A stretch of 64,000 nucleotides of DNA. Source: Floccularia luteovirens. Lineage: Eukaryota > Basidiomycota > Agaricomycetes > Agaricales > Squamanitaceae. The stretch is taken from NCBI GenBank assembly GCA_009739215.1, contig VSJF01000002.1, positions 1,612,001 through 1,676,000 of the forward strand, written 5' to 3'. This document shows positions 45,601 to 61,522 of the stretch, in pieces. How positions within the stretch are numbered: position 1 is the stretch's first letter; each line of letters begins with the position of its first letter. A program made the translations under genes and the position numbers. The notes below the pieces were generated by a model that did no database searches, had not been told where the DNA came from, and worked only from the letters and a program-made list of their open reading frames with translations.

Positions 45601-48600
45601 GCCATTCTAAATCTGTTTAACGGCTCCTTAGAAGGAGTCACCAACCGTTTCTTCGGCGAGTATGACAGGAAGGCAATTTTGCAAGCATCATAGGAGAAGA
45701 GTAATTCCGTGAGACATTGCATTAAAAAACAGGAATATTGATACTTGTCATGGGCTTTCGGTTGATCTGCGTCAGTTGCTTCCTGTGGAGTTGGCTCTGT
45801 ACCTTCCTGAGGGTTCTCTGGGGCGCCTGGGACAATGTCGGCTATCTTTTGGTCGATGGGGTTGTCAGTTTGGCTGATACTTTCATGAATCGATTTGGTA
45901 GTAAACATCAATTCCCCGACAAGGAGATGAATAATAGACTCTATCGTACGGACACTTGAAGACTGATCCACTTGCATGTTGTTAAGACCTTCTGAATCAG
46001 AGAATGGGGGCTGTGATTCCGGTTTCACAGTCTCAGTTTTTAGGCTGATGTGGGGAGAAGATGAATATGGCTGCCCTAAAGTGCAAAGCTGCTCGGTTGT
46101 GCTAATAAATACGTGAGGGTCGCGAAGAGCCATCGCGCTACAATTTCGCACGAATGTGTTGACATCTACCACACGACTTCGAGGTTGGGCAAAATATCGC
46201 TGGACGGCAAGATGCATAATATGTTTGAGAATGTTAACGTCCTCCACTACATGTCGAAGGATGATTGCGATATATGATGAACTACCGGCAACTGCAGACA
46301 ACCTGATTCGCTTGAACAGAGAGGAAAGACCGTCGCGAAGGACAAACTGCGAAACCACTTCTCTATCACGAGTGAACAAGACTAGAAGTCTCAGAACCGA
46401 TAGAAATTCATCCCCAGGTAAGGAGTTGGCAGTAAGGAGTCGTAAACAAAAATCAAAAACAAGGCCTCTGGCGTCGGTGCGATGGGGCGGGTTCGATATA
46501 CGTTCTGGTAAAATAGGTTCCTCTTCTTTCGGTAGAGTGATTGTTCGTGGTTCGTCTCCCAACGTAAACAAAGCTTCAGTCACCAATAGATGTGAGGCAA
46601 GCCATCGGGGAAGGTGATTGATATCTATGCTTGATAACAGAACTAAGAGGTCGTCCATCAAAGTCGATCTTAAGTCCACATCCAGAGAGGAAGGTTTTTC
46701 GCATAGAACCAATGCGATCAGCCTGCACCTGTTTGCCAGAGGTTGTTCGTGTCCACGATAAGCGGTGGGTATGAAGCTCCTTACATCCTCCACGAGATTA
46801 CGAACTGCTTGTTTCTGATGTTGTTCACCTAATTTAGTGAAAGAGACATGCAAGTCGAACAAGAGGGAGATGTGTTCATCAACTAGAAGAAGGGACTGGC
46901 GGCCAATACTCGCTCTCAATGGTTCTCTAGCATCCTCCAATAGTCTCCGCCATTCCTCAGAAGATTTACCTATCTCGGTTTGAGATTGTTCTGGCATATC
47001 TTCAGTGGTTGGGTTGGGAGGACTCGCATTTTCTTGTGCGCTGGGTTCCGCCGTTTCAGAGGGTTCTGGTACTTGTTCTGCTTCGGGGTCTGGAGGTGGT
47101 GGGAAGGGTTGCTCAAGTAGATAATTCGTAGCAGCGGTAACATTATTATGACTTCTGATAAGTGCGCGCACCGCAGCAGACCTGGGAAAACCCATGTCGA
47201 CAAGCATCTGAATCCTGTTTTCGTCGGGGCCAGCTGGTCGAGGTGGGGCATTAGAGATTAGTCCAGATTCTAAGTTCATATCTCCCTTGGGTTCTTCATC
47301 TTCTCCGTTCGTAATCTCAAGGACTGTCCGCACAACCGACCTACTAACACCGAGGGGAGCATGAGTAAGCCATGATGATTCCCAAAGGTTTCGTACGAGT
47401 GGTAACGCGGCCAAGCGCAACTTGACGAGGAAATTATGGGGCTCAAAATACTCGGGATCTGTGTCCTTCCGTTCCCGTGTCATCAGAAGTAAAGTCTGGC
47501 CTGACTCGAAAAGAGGTTTTGAAGATATGATAGGGTGGAGGAGATGTAAAGCCACTTTTATCCCCCCATACGCATGTGACAGCTCTTTGTTTTGCATTTC
47601 GGAGCGATCTTCTTTAATCTTGACTATACTTTCAATTGTCGTCATAAACATGTGACAAACGTCAAAAATGGCATTGAGACCGCCGCTGCGAAAGAAAGCC
47701 GATAATTGTACAGTGTGCAATGTGCTTGTTGAAGTTCGTTCTGTTTATACCGTCATAAGACTCACACTTAATCGAGAAAGTCTGGACGTACCTTCGATGA
47801 GCAAAACAGTTAACAAGCCAAAAATGACACTGTAGTATGTGTAAAGCGAAGGTGTGTCATCTATCCAAACGTGCGTTACTCGTAGCACTTTTTGTCAACG
47901 AATATCAACTCACAAGAACTTCTCAAAGTCAGATGTTTTAGCATGATTTCAGCTAGTACAGCTGAAGAATCGGAGATTTGTTTCTTTTGGGCAGGGTCAG
48001 GATTCCGTCGTGCATAGAACATTTTCACCATCGCTAATATTAAGTTACTTTCAGCGATATACACACTCTCAAGGTATAAGAAACATACCCTGGAAGAACG
48101 GCGCTAACGCAACAGGAAGTCCATGTGTCACTTGTTTAAGAGCAGCAGCATTATGATAGCGTGGCCCATCTGCTTTAGCGATTTTTCCAACCCCAACATT
48201 TGATCTATCAGTATTAGATTGAACGACACCATTCGCAACATTATTGGGGACGCTACTCGTTCCCACTGCTTCCGTGTCTGGTAGATTGACGGCTGATCGA
48301 TTGGGCGATATCTCTAATGGCGACGATGAGGGAGTAGTTTGTACATCCAAGCCCTTAAGTACTAGTCCGGCACTGAGCACAACATTCTCCCAGATGCTGG
48401 CCCTGTGTAATGCCCCTAAATCTGTTACAACCTGAGATGATATGTTCGCCATAAGAGTCTGTAGCAGGCCAATAGCAGCCCTGCCGTGAGCGTAGCCAGC
48501 TGTTGCAAAGACATCGGATAGCAAGGTGACTCGAATGTGCAAGGTGACCAGGTTTCTAAAGTGGAGATTTGAACTTTCAAGCTCGTCCGGTTCTATATGG

Positions 48601-51547
48601 AAACAATTATTAAAGATTTAACTTCAAAAATAGGATGATTAAAACCTGATATGTCGATGAAAGGTAACAGCTTAGAAAATTCGCTCATAGACTCCCAAAA
48701 ACTACGTGTATCTTCCAAGGACTCTTTGACCAATCGTGCCAGATGGAGTAATGTCTCGCTAGCTGAAACTTCTATCATCGTGCGCATAACCTGAACCATT
48801 GAATCAGATGCCACGCTATTCGCAAAGTCGTATGGTAAACAAGGAAGCCCGGTTAATCTTCCGAGGCGCGCAAGGCCGTCTGTTGCTGCAATGAAGTCCT
48901 TGCAGTGTGGGGTGTGCTGGAAAAGACCTTCCAAGAACTTTAGAAGGTAGAGTTCAGAAATTTATTCGTGGTGAATTCTTGAATACCTCACTCTGTTGAA
49001 AACATCAATATACGACACTATCACATTATCATGCGACTTGTTGGTAGTCTCGTCGTCTGCTGCGTCTCCATCTGCCTGAGTTTCCCATCGTTCTTGGAAA
49101 GTTGTAATCCCTGCGGGTGATTGTCTCACGTCCAAATCCATAGCGATATCGGTGTCCGCTGTTGTGGCTGATGGAATAGGCAACAATTGATACCATTGCT
49201 TGATATCATTGGGGACGTTGTATGCCATCCCTAGGTCTTCAATTGCACCCAAAGTTGATTTTAGAGATTCAAAGACTGCAGCCTTCAGTGAGGGATGGTG
49301 GCGAATGAGTTCGTCAATAGCTGTTCCAATGAGAACAGCATTCTCTTTCTCGATCAGGACCTTCACATGTCGATGCGAGGTGAAAATGGAGAAAATGGCA
49401 GGAATTATGCTTGGGCGTTTTGCTAGCTGCGCCTGCCCGCCTTCATTCAGGCATAAAGCGCCGAGAGCATTCGGCATCGCTTGAATAACTTCTATTGAGG
49501 GCTCTATTCCAGCTTCAATTGCTCTGAAGAAGGTGTCTGGCAATCCAGCCTCTTGAATAATTGCCAAAGATGTTGGTTCGTTATGGACGAATGTTGCCAT
49601 TATATTTATAGCTAGGGGAGATAGATCAGAGGAGAATTCTACCTGGAACATATACAAATACCTATGGGTAGTATACTAAGTCCAAAGAGTCCGCGATATT
49701 CAATGACCTTCTTTATGGACTTGAGCAAAGACATATCGATTAACCCACGTAAGCCTTCTGCAGTACCCGATGATTGCATCATCCGATGAATTGACCTGAG
49801 GACATGTTTAAGTAGAGCCACGCGAGCTACAGGTACCTCTAAATGATTGAACATATCAGTAAGATTCGGCTAGACCTCAAAACAAAGTAGCTCGCCTGAT
49901 TGTCCAACTACATCTCGAGACCGGCTCCCATACTCTTTGATGTCAAGATCAACTTCGAACTATGATTAAAAAGTCAGAACCAACCAAGAATCAAGAAGCA
50001 GGAATACTTACCTGAATCCTTTCAACTAGAACTTCCACTCCCCTTGCAGTACAGAACAAATTGAAAGCATTTGTAAAGCTGTATAGCACATTGTCAACCA
50101 GTTGCATCGTCTTTGATACAACAGGCAGACGCATTGTTGACTTGTTGTCTATCAATTGTATAAGAAGTGGAATTAGCCCCGCACCAACCACCATATTGCC
50201 GCCAGATGCATGAGAAGCAATGAAGGTGACGAAGGAGAGCAAGGCCTCGACAAAAGAGTTAGGAATTGTTGACTCTGGATCGAGAACTTCGACAACAGTT
50301 TTTCGAAACAATGCCATGAGTATTCCATGATTGACGCCTGCGTTTACCGCCGTCAGAACTTCCTGAATCCTGTTTCTGTATCTCGCCAAAGCATCTAATG
50401 CTGAGATAGCAGTGGTTTGTATATATATAGGGATTCCCTGATCGACTTGAAGTAGCTCAGCAATATGTGCTATCAGGTCAGGCTCGTATAGAAATAGAGA
50501 TGATGTGGCTTGAGACTCTGAATGTGTGTGACCATAAATCGCGATAGCGAGCAACCGCACCGCAACTAGCTTTTCTCTATCTGTCTCGTGGCCTCTAGAC
50601 AAAACTTGTGCCGCACGGATGCGACATAATAGTTCGTACTTCTCCTCGTCTGGTAAATCGTATGCATCGATGGCATCCGCGAAGACGTTGATAGCTGGTT
50701 TTGAGAGTACTGTCGGCCCAGACAAGTGGACATTAACAGCACCCGAAGGGGGTTGAACCTTGCGAGGCGACGTTTGGGAAGCATCCGATACATCTAGATT
50801 TTTGTCCTCTCCGGTAGTAGCGACATTATCCGTCCTGTAGAAGGTGAAGCTAACCTCGTGTGCTTCGGCAGGAAGTGCTTCAAGAGCCGTGCTACTCTTG
50901 GAGCCAGCTAAATCTACAAGACTGATACCATACTCGCGCAACTGTGGCCATCTCTTTGCTAGAGACTGGAGGCGTGGCGTAGATATGTTTAGGGCATGAG
51001 AAACCGAAGGTTGGGCGGAATACTGTTGAGATGGTCGCAGTAGCAAGTTCAGGGCCAGGGTCAACACGTCCAGGTCAGAAGTAAATAGAAGGCTATTAAG
51101 TCTCTGCAAAAGAAGCGTAAGACAATGGGAATGGTGACATTAAAAAGAGACTCACGTCATAAGAACCAAACAATTTTCGATTCGTAGAATTTTCGAGCAG
51201 CATTCGCTCAAACCGCAAAATCTCAGACAACAGCTTTTTGTGGTCGGGAGAAAATGAGTTAAGTTGTAGTTTATCAATGTCATAGTCTTTTATAATCTCT
51301 TCCATGATAGCGTCGAACGTATTGAGGACTTTGATCCACGAGTGTAGGTCTGACCTTGGACATGTCCAATGGTCTATTTTTGCCAGAAACTGAGCAAGAT
51401 CCTCTCTAGGTGTACGTAGCAACTTGGTTATGAGATCCTGTACCATTGACTGCTATGTATCAATAAATCCGTCAAAAACACGGCCTTGTTTCAAGCAAGT
51501 AAATATACCGGAGGAACCACTCTCTTTGATTTGTGTAGGATCTTCAT
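39688..51547 (-). CDS. TOM1: Giant HECT E3 ubiquitin ligase TOM1 (HUWE1 family)
   Basis: The largest gene here, nearly 12 kb with many short introns. The first exon (51547-51509) encodes MKILHKSKRVVPP, the conserved start of fungal Tom1, and joins QSMVQDLITKLLRTPRED. In order there are armadillo-like DUF908 (51446-50000) and DUF913 (49850-48070), a UBA domain (MLVDMGFPRSAAVRAL, about 47220), and a long helical region (47100-45126). An acidic tract of Asp/Glu follows (44839-44486). Ubiquitin-binding repeats come next (FLEALPDDLREEVL and FLDALPPEIRAEI, about 43140-43000), then DUF4414, then the HECT domain from about 40960. HECT blocks VRFYDEEGVDAGGVTREWF and FFKFVGRVIGKAIYDGRLLDAYF are intact, and the catalytic Cys is in PQAHTCFNQIDLPQY, ending GEGFAFS. 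In yeast it polyubiquitinates excess histones and ribosomal proteins. Confidence 0.95.
44486..44839 (-). repeat. Acidic low-complexity tract inside TOM1
   Basis: Imperfect GAA/GAT/GAC triplet repeats encode over 100 residues that are mostly Asp and Glu (EDEEEEEEDMAWEE at the end). Both strands are open here: the plus strand reads Ser- and His/Leu-rich frames that are by-products of the repeat, not genes. Confidence 0.85.
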
Positions 51548-51751
51548 TTCCACGACCGAGTCGAGGAAGATAGAAGCCTAATGGTTGGTTTAAAAACTGG
51601 GATGTAAGGTGGGATTCTCTTGATACAAAGCACTTGTTGAACTAAAGTACTCAACCGAATGGATGAAAGAGATTGCTGACGCAATAGTCACACGTCACGC
51701 GTATGTTACTGTCTCTGTGGCGTATATCCTTTCTCAACATACAACGCCGAC
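51548..51751. promoter_or_regulatory. Divergent promoter, TOM1 / SUB1
   Basis: 204 bases between opposite start codons. It serves a ubiquitin ligase and a transcription coactivator; no clear TATA box. Confidence 0.5.
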
Positions 51752-52244
51752 ATGAAGCGAAAAGCCCCATCACGCGATAGTGCAGATAAGCGTCATATCA
51801 CACCTTCAGATTCAGGCGATGAATCGTATTCGGTCAGTAAGAAAGTTAAAAAGGATGTTTCTCAGTCTAAACGGCCGAAAAGAGCTCCAAAGGAGGTGGG
51901 TTTACTTCATTTGGCTTTCCTGTCAGCACGTTTTAACATATACATGTACATAGGAGTCCTCAAACGTATCCACACCTGAAAGTCAAAAGTATATTGATCT
52001 TGGAAGGAAGAAGCGAGTGTCCGTTTCAGTTTTCAAGGATATCCCATTACTTGACATACGGGAGTATTACACGGTAGACGGAGAGGAAAGACCCGGGAAA
52101 AAGGGTATTTCCCTCACTCGAGACCAGGTTCGTCGTATTATCTTTTTACCTAGCTAAATTTAATATTATATTGTTCAGTGGAATGTGTTGAAGGAAAACT
52201 TGAGTGCTATTGACGACCTATTTTCCTCACAAAAAAAGGACTGA
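51752..52244 (+). CDS. SUB1: Transcriptional coactivator PC4/Sub1
   Basis: Three exons (51752-51895, 51954-52127, 52179-52244) give 127 residues. A basic, Ser/Lys-rich N-terminus (KRPKRAPKE) precedes the single PC4 domain: YIDLGRKKRVSVSVFKDIPLLDIREYY, then KKGISLTRDQWNVLKENLSAIDDLF. This is the beta-saddle plus helix fold that binds single-stranded DNA as a dimer and helps RNA polymerase II initiation, termination and repair. Human PC4 is the same size. The gene sits head-to-head with TOM1 and tail-to-tail with the UbiB kinase gene, 130 bases apart. Confidence 0.95.
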
Positions 52245-52374
52245 TATTTTTCATCAATAACTTTTTCGGCAACATTACCTATCAAGAATCTATTTTATTA
52301 GCCTAAGTAGTGAATAATTTACTTTACTGCGTATATACAGAAGTAATAAATAAAGGTGACACAGAACTACTTCA

Positions 52375-54805
52375 TTAGTACGTCAAACCGGCAGCAGCTC
52401 TATTTGCACCAACTAAACCTTTTGCGCTCAATCCTTTGATCCATGCTTTGATTTTGACGAGGTACGCATTAAAATCCAGGAAGGTCTCAGCTATGACAAG
52501 TTTTGTATAATCCCTCTGGTATCTCCTACATTCAAAACCGGTGAACATCTGTGTTTGTGGTTTTAAATTGCAAGCTCACCACCAACAACAGAAATAATCG
52601 CTCAATGGACCAATGGAGATTACACCTTTATCCTTTAACAGATTGGCAAAATGCTTCTGGTCGTCTTGCCACACTGCGTATGTACAATATTTTGCAGTAA
52701 TAAGGAAAATTCGTATCTGTTTGTAGGCTCAGTATCACGTTTATCCCAGTTATAGATAATGGCCTACATTTGAGTGAGTTGTCATTAATGCATAGTCGAG
52801 ACTCCTAAAACACACAAAAACATTGTAATCTGAGCTAGAGCTAGTAAAAAGGTAACAATGCTGACCTCGTTAAATCATTCAGTTTAAGTACCATTAATAC
52901 CCTTCTTGGGATACGTCTCAAGACATCAAGCACTGAGACTAATAAACCTTCTCGGTTAATCACCGCACTCCTTATTGCTTCCATTTCTTGCTCAGACTGA
53001 GGCATCATGTCAATCATGCTCGAGGCTCTGGTAAAATCATTCCCATCATCTTCTTCCCAGGAGCCTTCCAATGCTGCCCGGCCAGTTATTGCAGCCTCAA
53101 AAATTGGGTACTAAATCAAGAAGAGATTAACAATTGTCCATAGCTCGGATAGAATGTCTTACAAGATCCGGTCCAATGTTTCCAACTAACGCGGCATATT
53201 TTCGACGGTCTGCATTGGTTTGTGGCGAGGCAGATGCAATTAATGATAACCATAGTTTGCTGTAATTAATTCGTAATTGTACATCCATATCGAAGTAGAG
53301 CCCGTGGTCTAAAAGTACGATCTCGAAATTATATGGTGACGGAGAATTGCTGGGGGATGGCCGAATCAAAAGATTGCCTTGATATGAGGGTTTAGCGTAA
53401 TGGTTTTGTGTATATCGAATCCTTTACCTGGATGAGGATCCTAAGTCAAGTTAGAAGCCAGTCCAAAAGCATTGCGAAAATACTAACTGCATGAAACCAA
53501 CCGTTAATGAACACCATCTGATTGAATATCCTTGACAGTTCCAGAGCAACTTTGTTACGATCTATGTTACAATCTGCCAAGTATTTAAGGTCATCAACTC
53601 GACCGCCTTGGATGTACTCCATGACGAGGACCCGCTTTCTTGCAGTGATAACTTCAGGAATATATAATGATGTTCGAACATGTTTGAAATCTTGTAACGC
53701 GCGTGCCGCATTCGAAGCTTCGTGAACGAAATCCATCTCTTTCGGCAAATTCGTCCGCATTTCTTCCTGAGATGTACAAGTATGAAGATTTGTGTGATTA
53801 AAAATATGATGCCTTACCCCTAGCCATGTAAACTCGAACTCAGGAAACCAGTACTTAATCCAACCTGACATATATTCGTAAACATAATGGTACGTCTGGA
53901 TAACGTGACGCAATATATACCTAAAGTTACTTCGACCATTTGCATATCAACATCACAGAATTCTGCTAGATGTGGATGTTGTATCTTAGAAAATGTGAAT
54001 TCAAATTATCACCAGAGCACACCATAGAATTCGTACCTTCACCGCAACCTGCCTACCAGATGGCCGATGTCGAGCTACATGCACCTGAGCCAAACTAGCA
54101 ACACCGATTGGCTGTGGATCAAAGTCTTCAAACAGTTCAGATGATGGAGAGCCCATGTCTGTTAAGAAAAGTGTCTCTATATCTTGGTATGCTGTTGGTT
54201 CACATTGATCTTGTAGTGGTCTCATAGTACTCGTCCATTCTCGTGGAAGTACGTAAAGAGAAGCCATATGCTGACCCATTTTGATGAATATTCCTTGAAA
54301 CATAAATTTGTATCGAGCCTAACCACACTCTGCAAGAGGTGTGTACATACCTCCGTTGGCAAGTAAAGCTTTCAAAACCCTGTGTGCGCTACGTGTGTGA
54401 CATTGGGAGTATTCTTTCTCACGTTCCGCATCCGTTTTATAATGCCTTGCTTGAGTTATTTTGTAGTCAACCGCACTCCGGATAGCAGCACCTATAAGTG
54501 ACATACATGAAATGATGACACTAACCAGTTGAGGAATACGCACCAGCGACTCTAGAACATCTCACAGTCGCAAGCACAGAATGTCGGAATGGTTCTACTG
54601 TTTGATACGCTAAAATACCTGCGGCACCAACGAAAAGAACGAGAGTCGGGTATAGAATAGATTGTCGTCTCCAGCGGTTTACAGAATGCCCCTTATAAAC
54701 GGATTTAGTGGTGCTCAGCCGACTTATTTGACATGACTGTATGTTTCGTAGGAATGACAAACGGTGGAGTATGCCTGGGTGACAGCATCGGTGAAGAGGA
54801 ACCAT
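52375..54805 (-). CDS. MCP2: Mitochondrial UbiB/ADCK1-type atypical kinase
   Basis: Multi-exon gene from 54805 to the stop at 52377-52375. A basic N-terminus (LHRLSFLRNIQSCQISRLSTTK) looks like a mitochondrial presequence, followed by one span (LYPTLVLFVGAAGILAYQTV). The UbiB signature KxGQ is present (FIKMGQHMASLYVLP). The modified nucleotide loop PIGVASLAQVHVA, the lysine in QVAVKVQHPHL, the catalytic loop HADPHPGNLLI and the metal-binding DHGLYF follow. DHGLY rather than the COQ8-type sequence places it with ADCK1/5 and yeast Mcp2/Cqd2, proteins of the inner membrane linked to coenzyme Q and lipid distribution. COQ8 itself is a less likely reading. The end reads AYLVKIKAWIKGLSAKGLVG. Confidence 0.87.
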
Positions 54806-55113
54806 TGAATCCGAAATTTTGCGGCTCTCGGCTATACAAGTAACTTGTTATTCATTAGGTAATCACACTTCGACATAGACTACTTAAGTTGCATTAAATC
54901 ATATACTTATGTACTTATCACGGTTCTTCAAAATACTAGTTGTATGTTCTACATTGATTGGCACTGGAAGAAAATAGAGGTATACGTATAACGAGGTTTT
55001 TGAGTGATCTATGAGCAAGACTAGACAATGTGGTCCAACTGATCTTGCTGAAGGGCATTAAAATTTAGTACTTAGTGGTTGACGTTTATGCAACGGAGCG
55101 AAAATCTAATATT
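54806..55113. other. Gap between UbiB kinase start and TBC gene end
   Basis: 308 bases, no gene seen; promoter of the kinase gene. Confidence 0.35.
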
Positions 55114-57488
55114 TTATTTACCACCTCTCTTCAACATCTGTGCGATGGATATTCGATGAGAAGACTGAGCATCCTGATTTTCATGCATCGCCTCAGCGTA
55201 TCTACAGATAAAAGTCAGCTTAATTTTTGCACACGCCATAAAGAATAACTCATACAGCAGTTTATACCGGACCAACTCTTGCTCCATTTCTTCATTACGT
55301 AGCCGCTGCTTGACAAGCTCGTTCTTCTCGAATATGACAATTTACTATCACTGTGATATTTGGGAGAATCTTACCAGAACTTGGACGTGTTCAGTGTTCA
55401 ATTGAGCCAAGCTGGCTTCTAACTGCTTGCTAAAATCTGAATTGGTAAGGTGATTTTTGCAAAGAGGGAAAGGTATTACACTTGATTAGACAGCGCCCTA
55501 TTGCTATTTCGAAGTTCGTCAATTTGTATTGCGTGTTTATTCGTTTCGCGCTAATATGTTCTATAGGTCTAGCATTTCTCAGAAATATTAGGACCCACAA
55601 CCATGTCCTCGTATTCGTGCCGATAAGAATCCAACTGAAATGGAGTAATCTTCAATGAGACCGCATCTTGTACGAATTCGTCAACCTTGTATTTTGCTTC
55701 GTCTAGTTTCGGTTCTTCATCAGCGGTCTCAATCTATAATTGTGATATGTTGAATGACCTCATGTTTATGAAAAGTGATATTACAAACCTTGTACCTGTC
55801 GAACAGTTTTGTATTGAGATATGCCAAGATTTCATCAAACTTTAAGGTCAATAGGGTCTCTTCATTCTTTTTTAATAACATGATGCTAAAACCAAAGATC
55901 GCTTCTATTCCATTCGCAAGGCAGTTATCATAGATCCTGAAAACAATCTCTAGAGGAAATCTGGCCAGCGATCAATCGGCGTCGGAAGTAGGCTAATTAG
56001 TCCTCACCGATAACTGAACAGTGTCAAAAACCACTGTGAGCAAAACATACTGGATTTGACACCTTGTTGGAGGAAATGAACACGCAAAACAGGCAGGAGT
56101 TCTTCAATCAGGCGGTCAAACTACAGCTTTCAGTTGTCATAGCCCATAAACAGAATAACTGGAAACAAACCTGAAACTGTAGCGGCATTAGTTAACAATG
56201 ATGTTGGCACTAAACCAAAACTTACTAAACGCATTTGTAGCTTGGGCATTTCGGGTAGAAAATGTCCTCGTAGGTCATAAACATGCATCAACCGCACCAA
56301 GAGAGAAAAAGCTTCTTCATCAGGCATCTTGTTTAAAATTCGGTTACCAAGATACCAATTAGAAATGGATAAATGACTTACGTTTAGTAACAGAACAGCT
56401 ACGACGAAAGGAAGACCTTGACAGTATCCAACTTCTGGATCGTATCTGATGCTGTCTTGGACTACTGGCTGGTCACAATAAAAATCAAAGATGACTTACA
56501 GAGAATATGCTTTTAAGACATTAAACAGATTCTCCTGGCCTATACCCTGCCCGTCGGTGAAGAAATCGTGGTGAGGGAATGTTCTGTATTTGGAAATAAG
56601 TGGAATGAAATTCCGGGACTAGAGCACACAGGTTTACCTCCCAAGATCACGAGTAATTGCTTTCTCATGTGGACTTGTGTCCTTTAACAACTTCAGATAC
56701 ATCATCTCGAGTTCCGGATCTTTTGAAGCAGCCCTGAAATCCAGTAACATGAGACGTTACAATGTTACAGTGCATTGAAGGTATGTACATGTGTTGCCAC
56801 ATCATTCCCCGAAGTGTTCCAGGAATTCCTTGGGCAATGGCCCGCGCCAATTCCTCTGGCCGTTCTGATGCAAAACCTTGGTAGTCTTTGGGACGTTCAG
56901 CTCTGCAGTGAAAGTCGCAGGACCATTAGAATAAGCTCACCAGAGATAACAGAACCCCAGAAGTCTTGAAATACTGTTTTAGATGTCGCCTCTCTTATAG
57001 AAATAAAACACACCCCAATCTACTGAACCGAGCGCAACACTTTCTGTTTGACCCTCCTTCCTTTCTCTCTGAAGACGTACAAATTCTTCTTGAAGTCTGT
57101 GTTGACTTTCCATGCTAGCTCTCGCAGATCGCGCATTTTCGCCTTGGATAGAGTCCCGCTGTGCCATGATGAAGGACTGATTCGAACGAATAGCGGTAGT
57201 GGAAACCGATTTCTTATGTGCCCACTTCGTAGGTTCCGATGGCACAATATACGGGGTGCTTTCAGGGTCCTCAACTTCTCCCTCAGAAGATAGTGCATTA
57301 GTCGAATTTCGTCTTGAAGTCAATGTGACTGGAGAGAACTCAGAATCTTCGTCCAACGCGACATCATTGAAGTCTGATCCAGTTATAGAAAGGGTTTGTG
57401 GTTCCTCTTCGAGCTGAACAGAATGTCGGTCATGGGGAGGTGGCAATGTGGAGTGTGCTGATGCGGTGGTTTCTTCAAGAGGATCCAT
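55114..57488 (-). CDS. TBC-domain Rab GTPase-activating protein (Gyp5/Evi5 type)
   Basis: Many-exon gene. A disordered 170-residue N-terminus (TSRRNSTNALSSEGEVEDPE) precedes a TBC domain. It opens with SVDWGFWGSVISG and RAIAQGIPGTLRGMMWQHM, contains the arginine finger in AITRDLGRTFPHHDFF and the glutamine finger in YDPEVGYCQGLPFVVAVLL, then LLVRLMHVYDLRGHFLPEMP and MFCSQWFLTLFSYRFPLEIVFRIYD. A C-terminal coiled coil (RETNKHAIQIDELRNSNRAL, NELVKQRLRNEEMEQELV) ends KRGGK. This order, TBC followed by coiled coil, is that of Gyp5/Gyl1 and Evi5, which switch off Rabs in exocytosis and recycling. Both catalytic fingers are intact, so it should be active. Confidence 0.9.
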
Positions 57489-57916
57489 TCTCTAACCTCG
57501 AGGAACTTATGAGCATACAACCTAATAAAAGAAAGGCACACTAGTCCGACTTGAAACGCCTGGGAACGTTGCAAAACTTGAATAAGGCAATATTTACTTT
57601 AATAGTTGATACGATATTCGGGATCTGGACAAAGCAATGGTTACATTGCAAGGAGTACATACACTAGCTAGTTAGGGGTTTCGGTAATGTACTTATGATG
57701 CACAAACGCTAATTTTGTTTGTAAATAAACCTTCCCAATCATCATGCGTCAACCTCACTCATACTTCCCTGATGTCAAGAAGCGAGAAGCAACACGTAGC
57801 CCTTGTCATGCGCTTAGTGCTCAGGGTATAATCGACATGTTACAAGGAATTTTTCATTTGTATGAAACATAGCAATAGATTATTCAAATTATTATAGTTG
57901 ACACTATCTAGCTGCC
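57489..57916. other. Gap between TBC gene start and halogenase end
   Basis: 428 bases; promoter of the TBC gene and 3' flank of the halogenase gene. Nothing else recognised. Confidence 0.35.
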
Positions 57917-61522
<3,606 letters not shown>
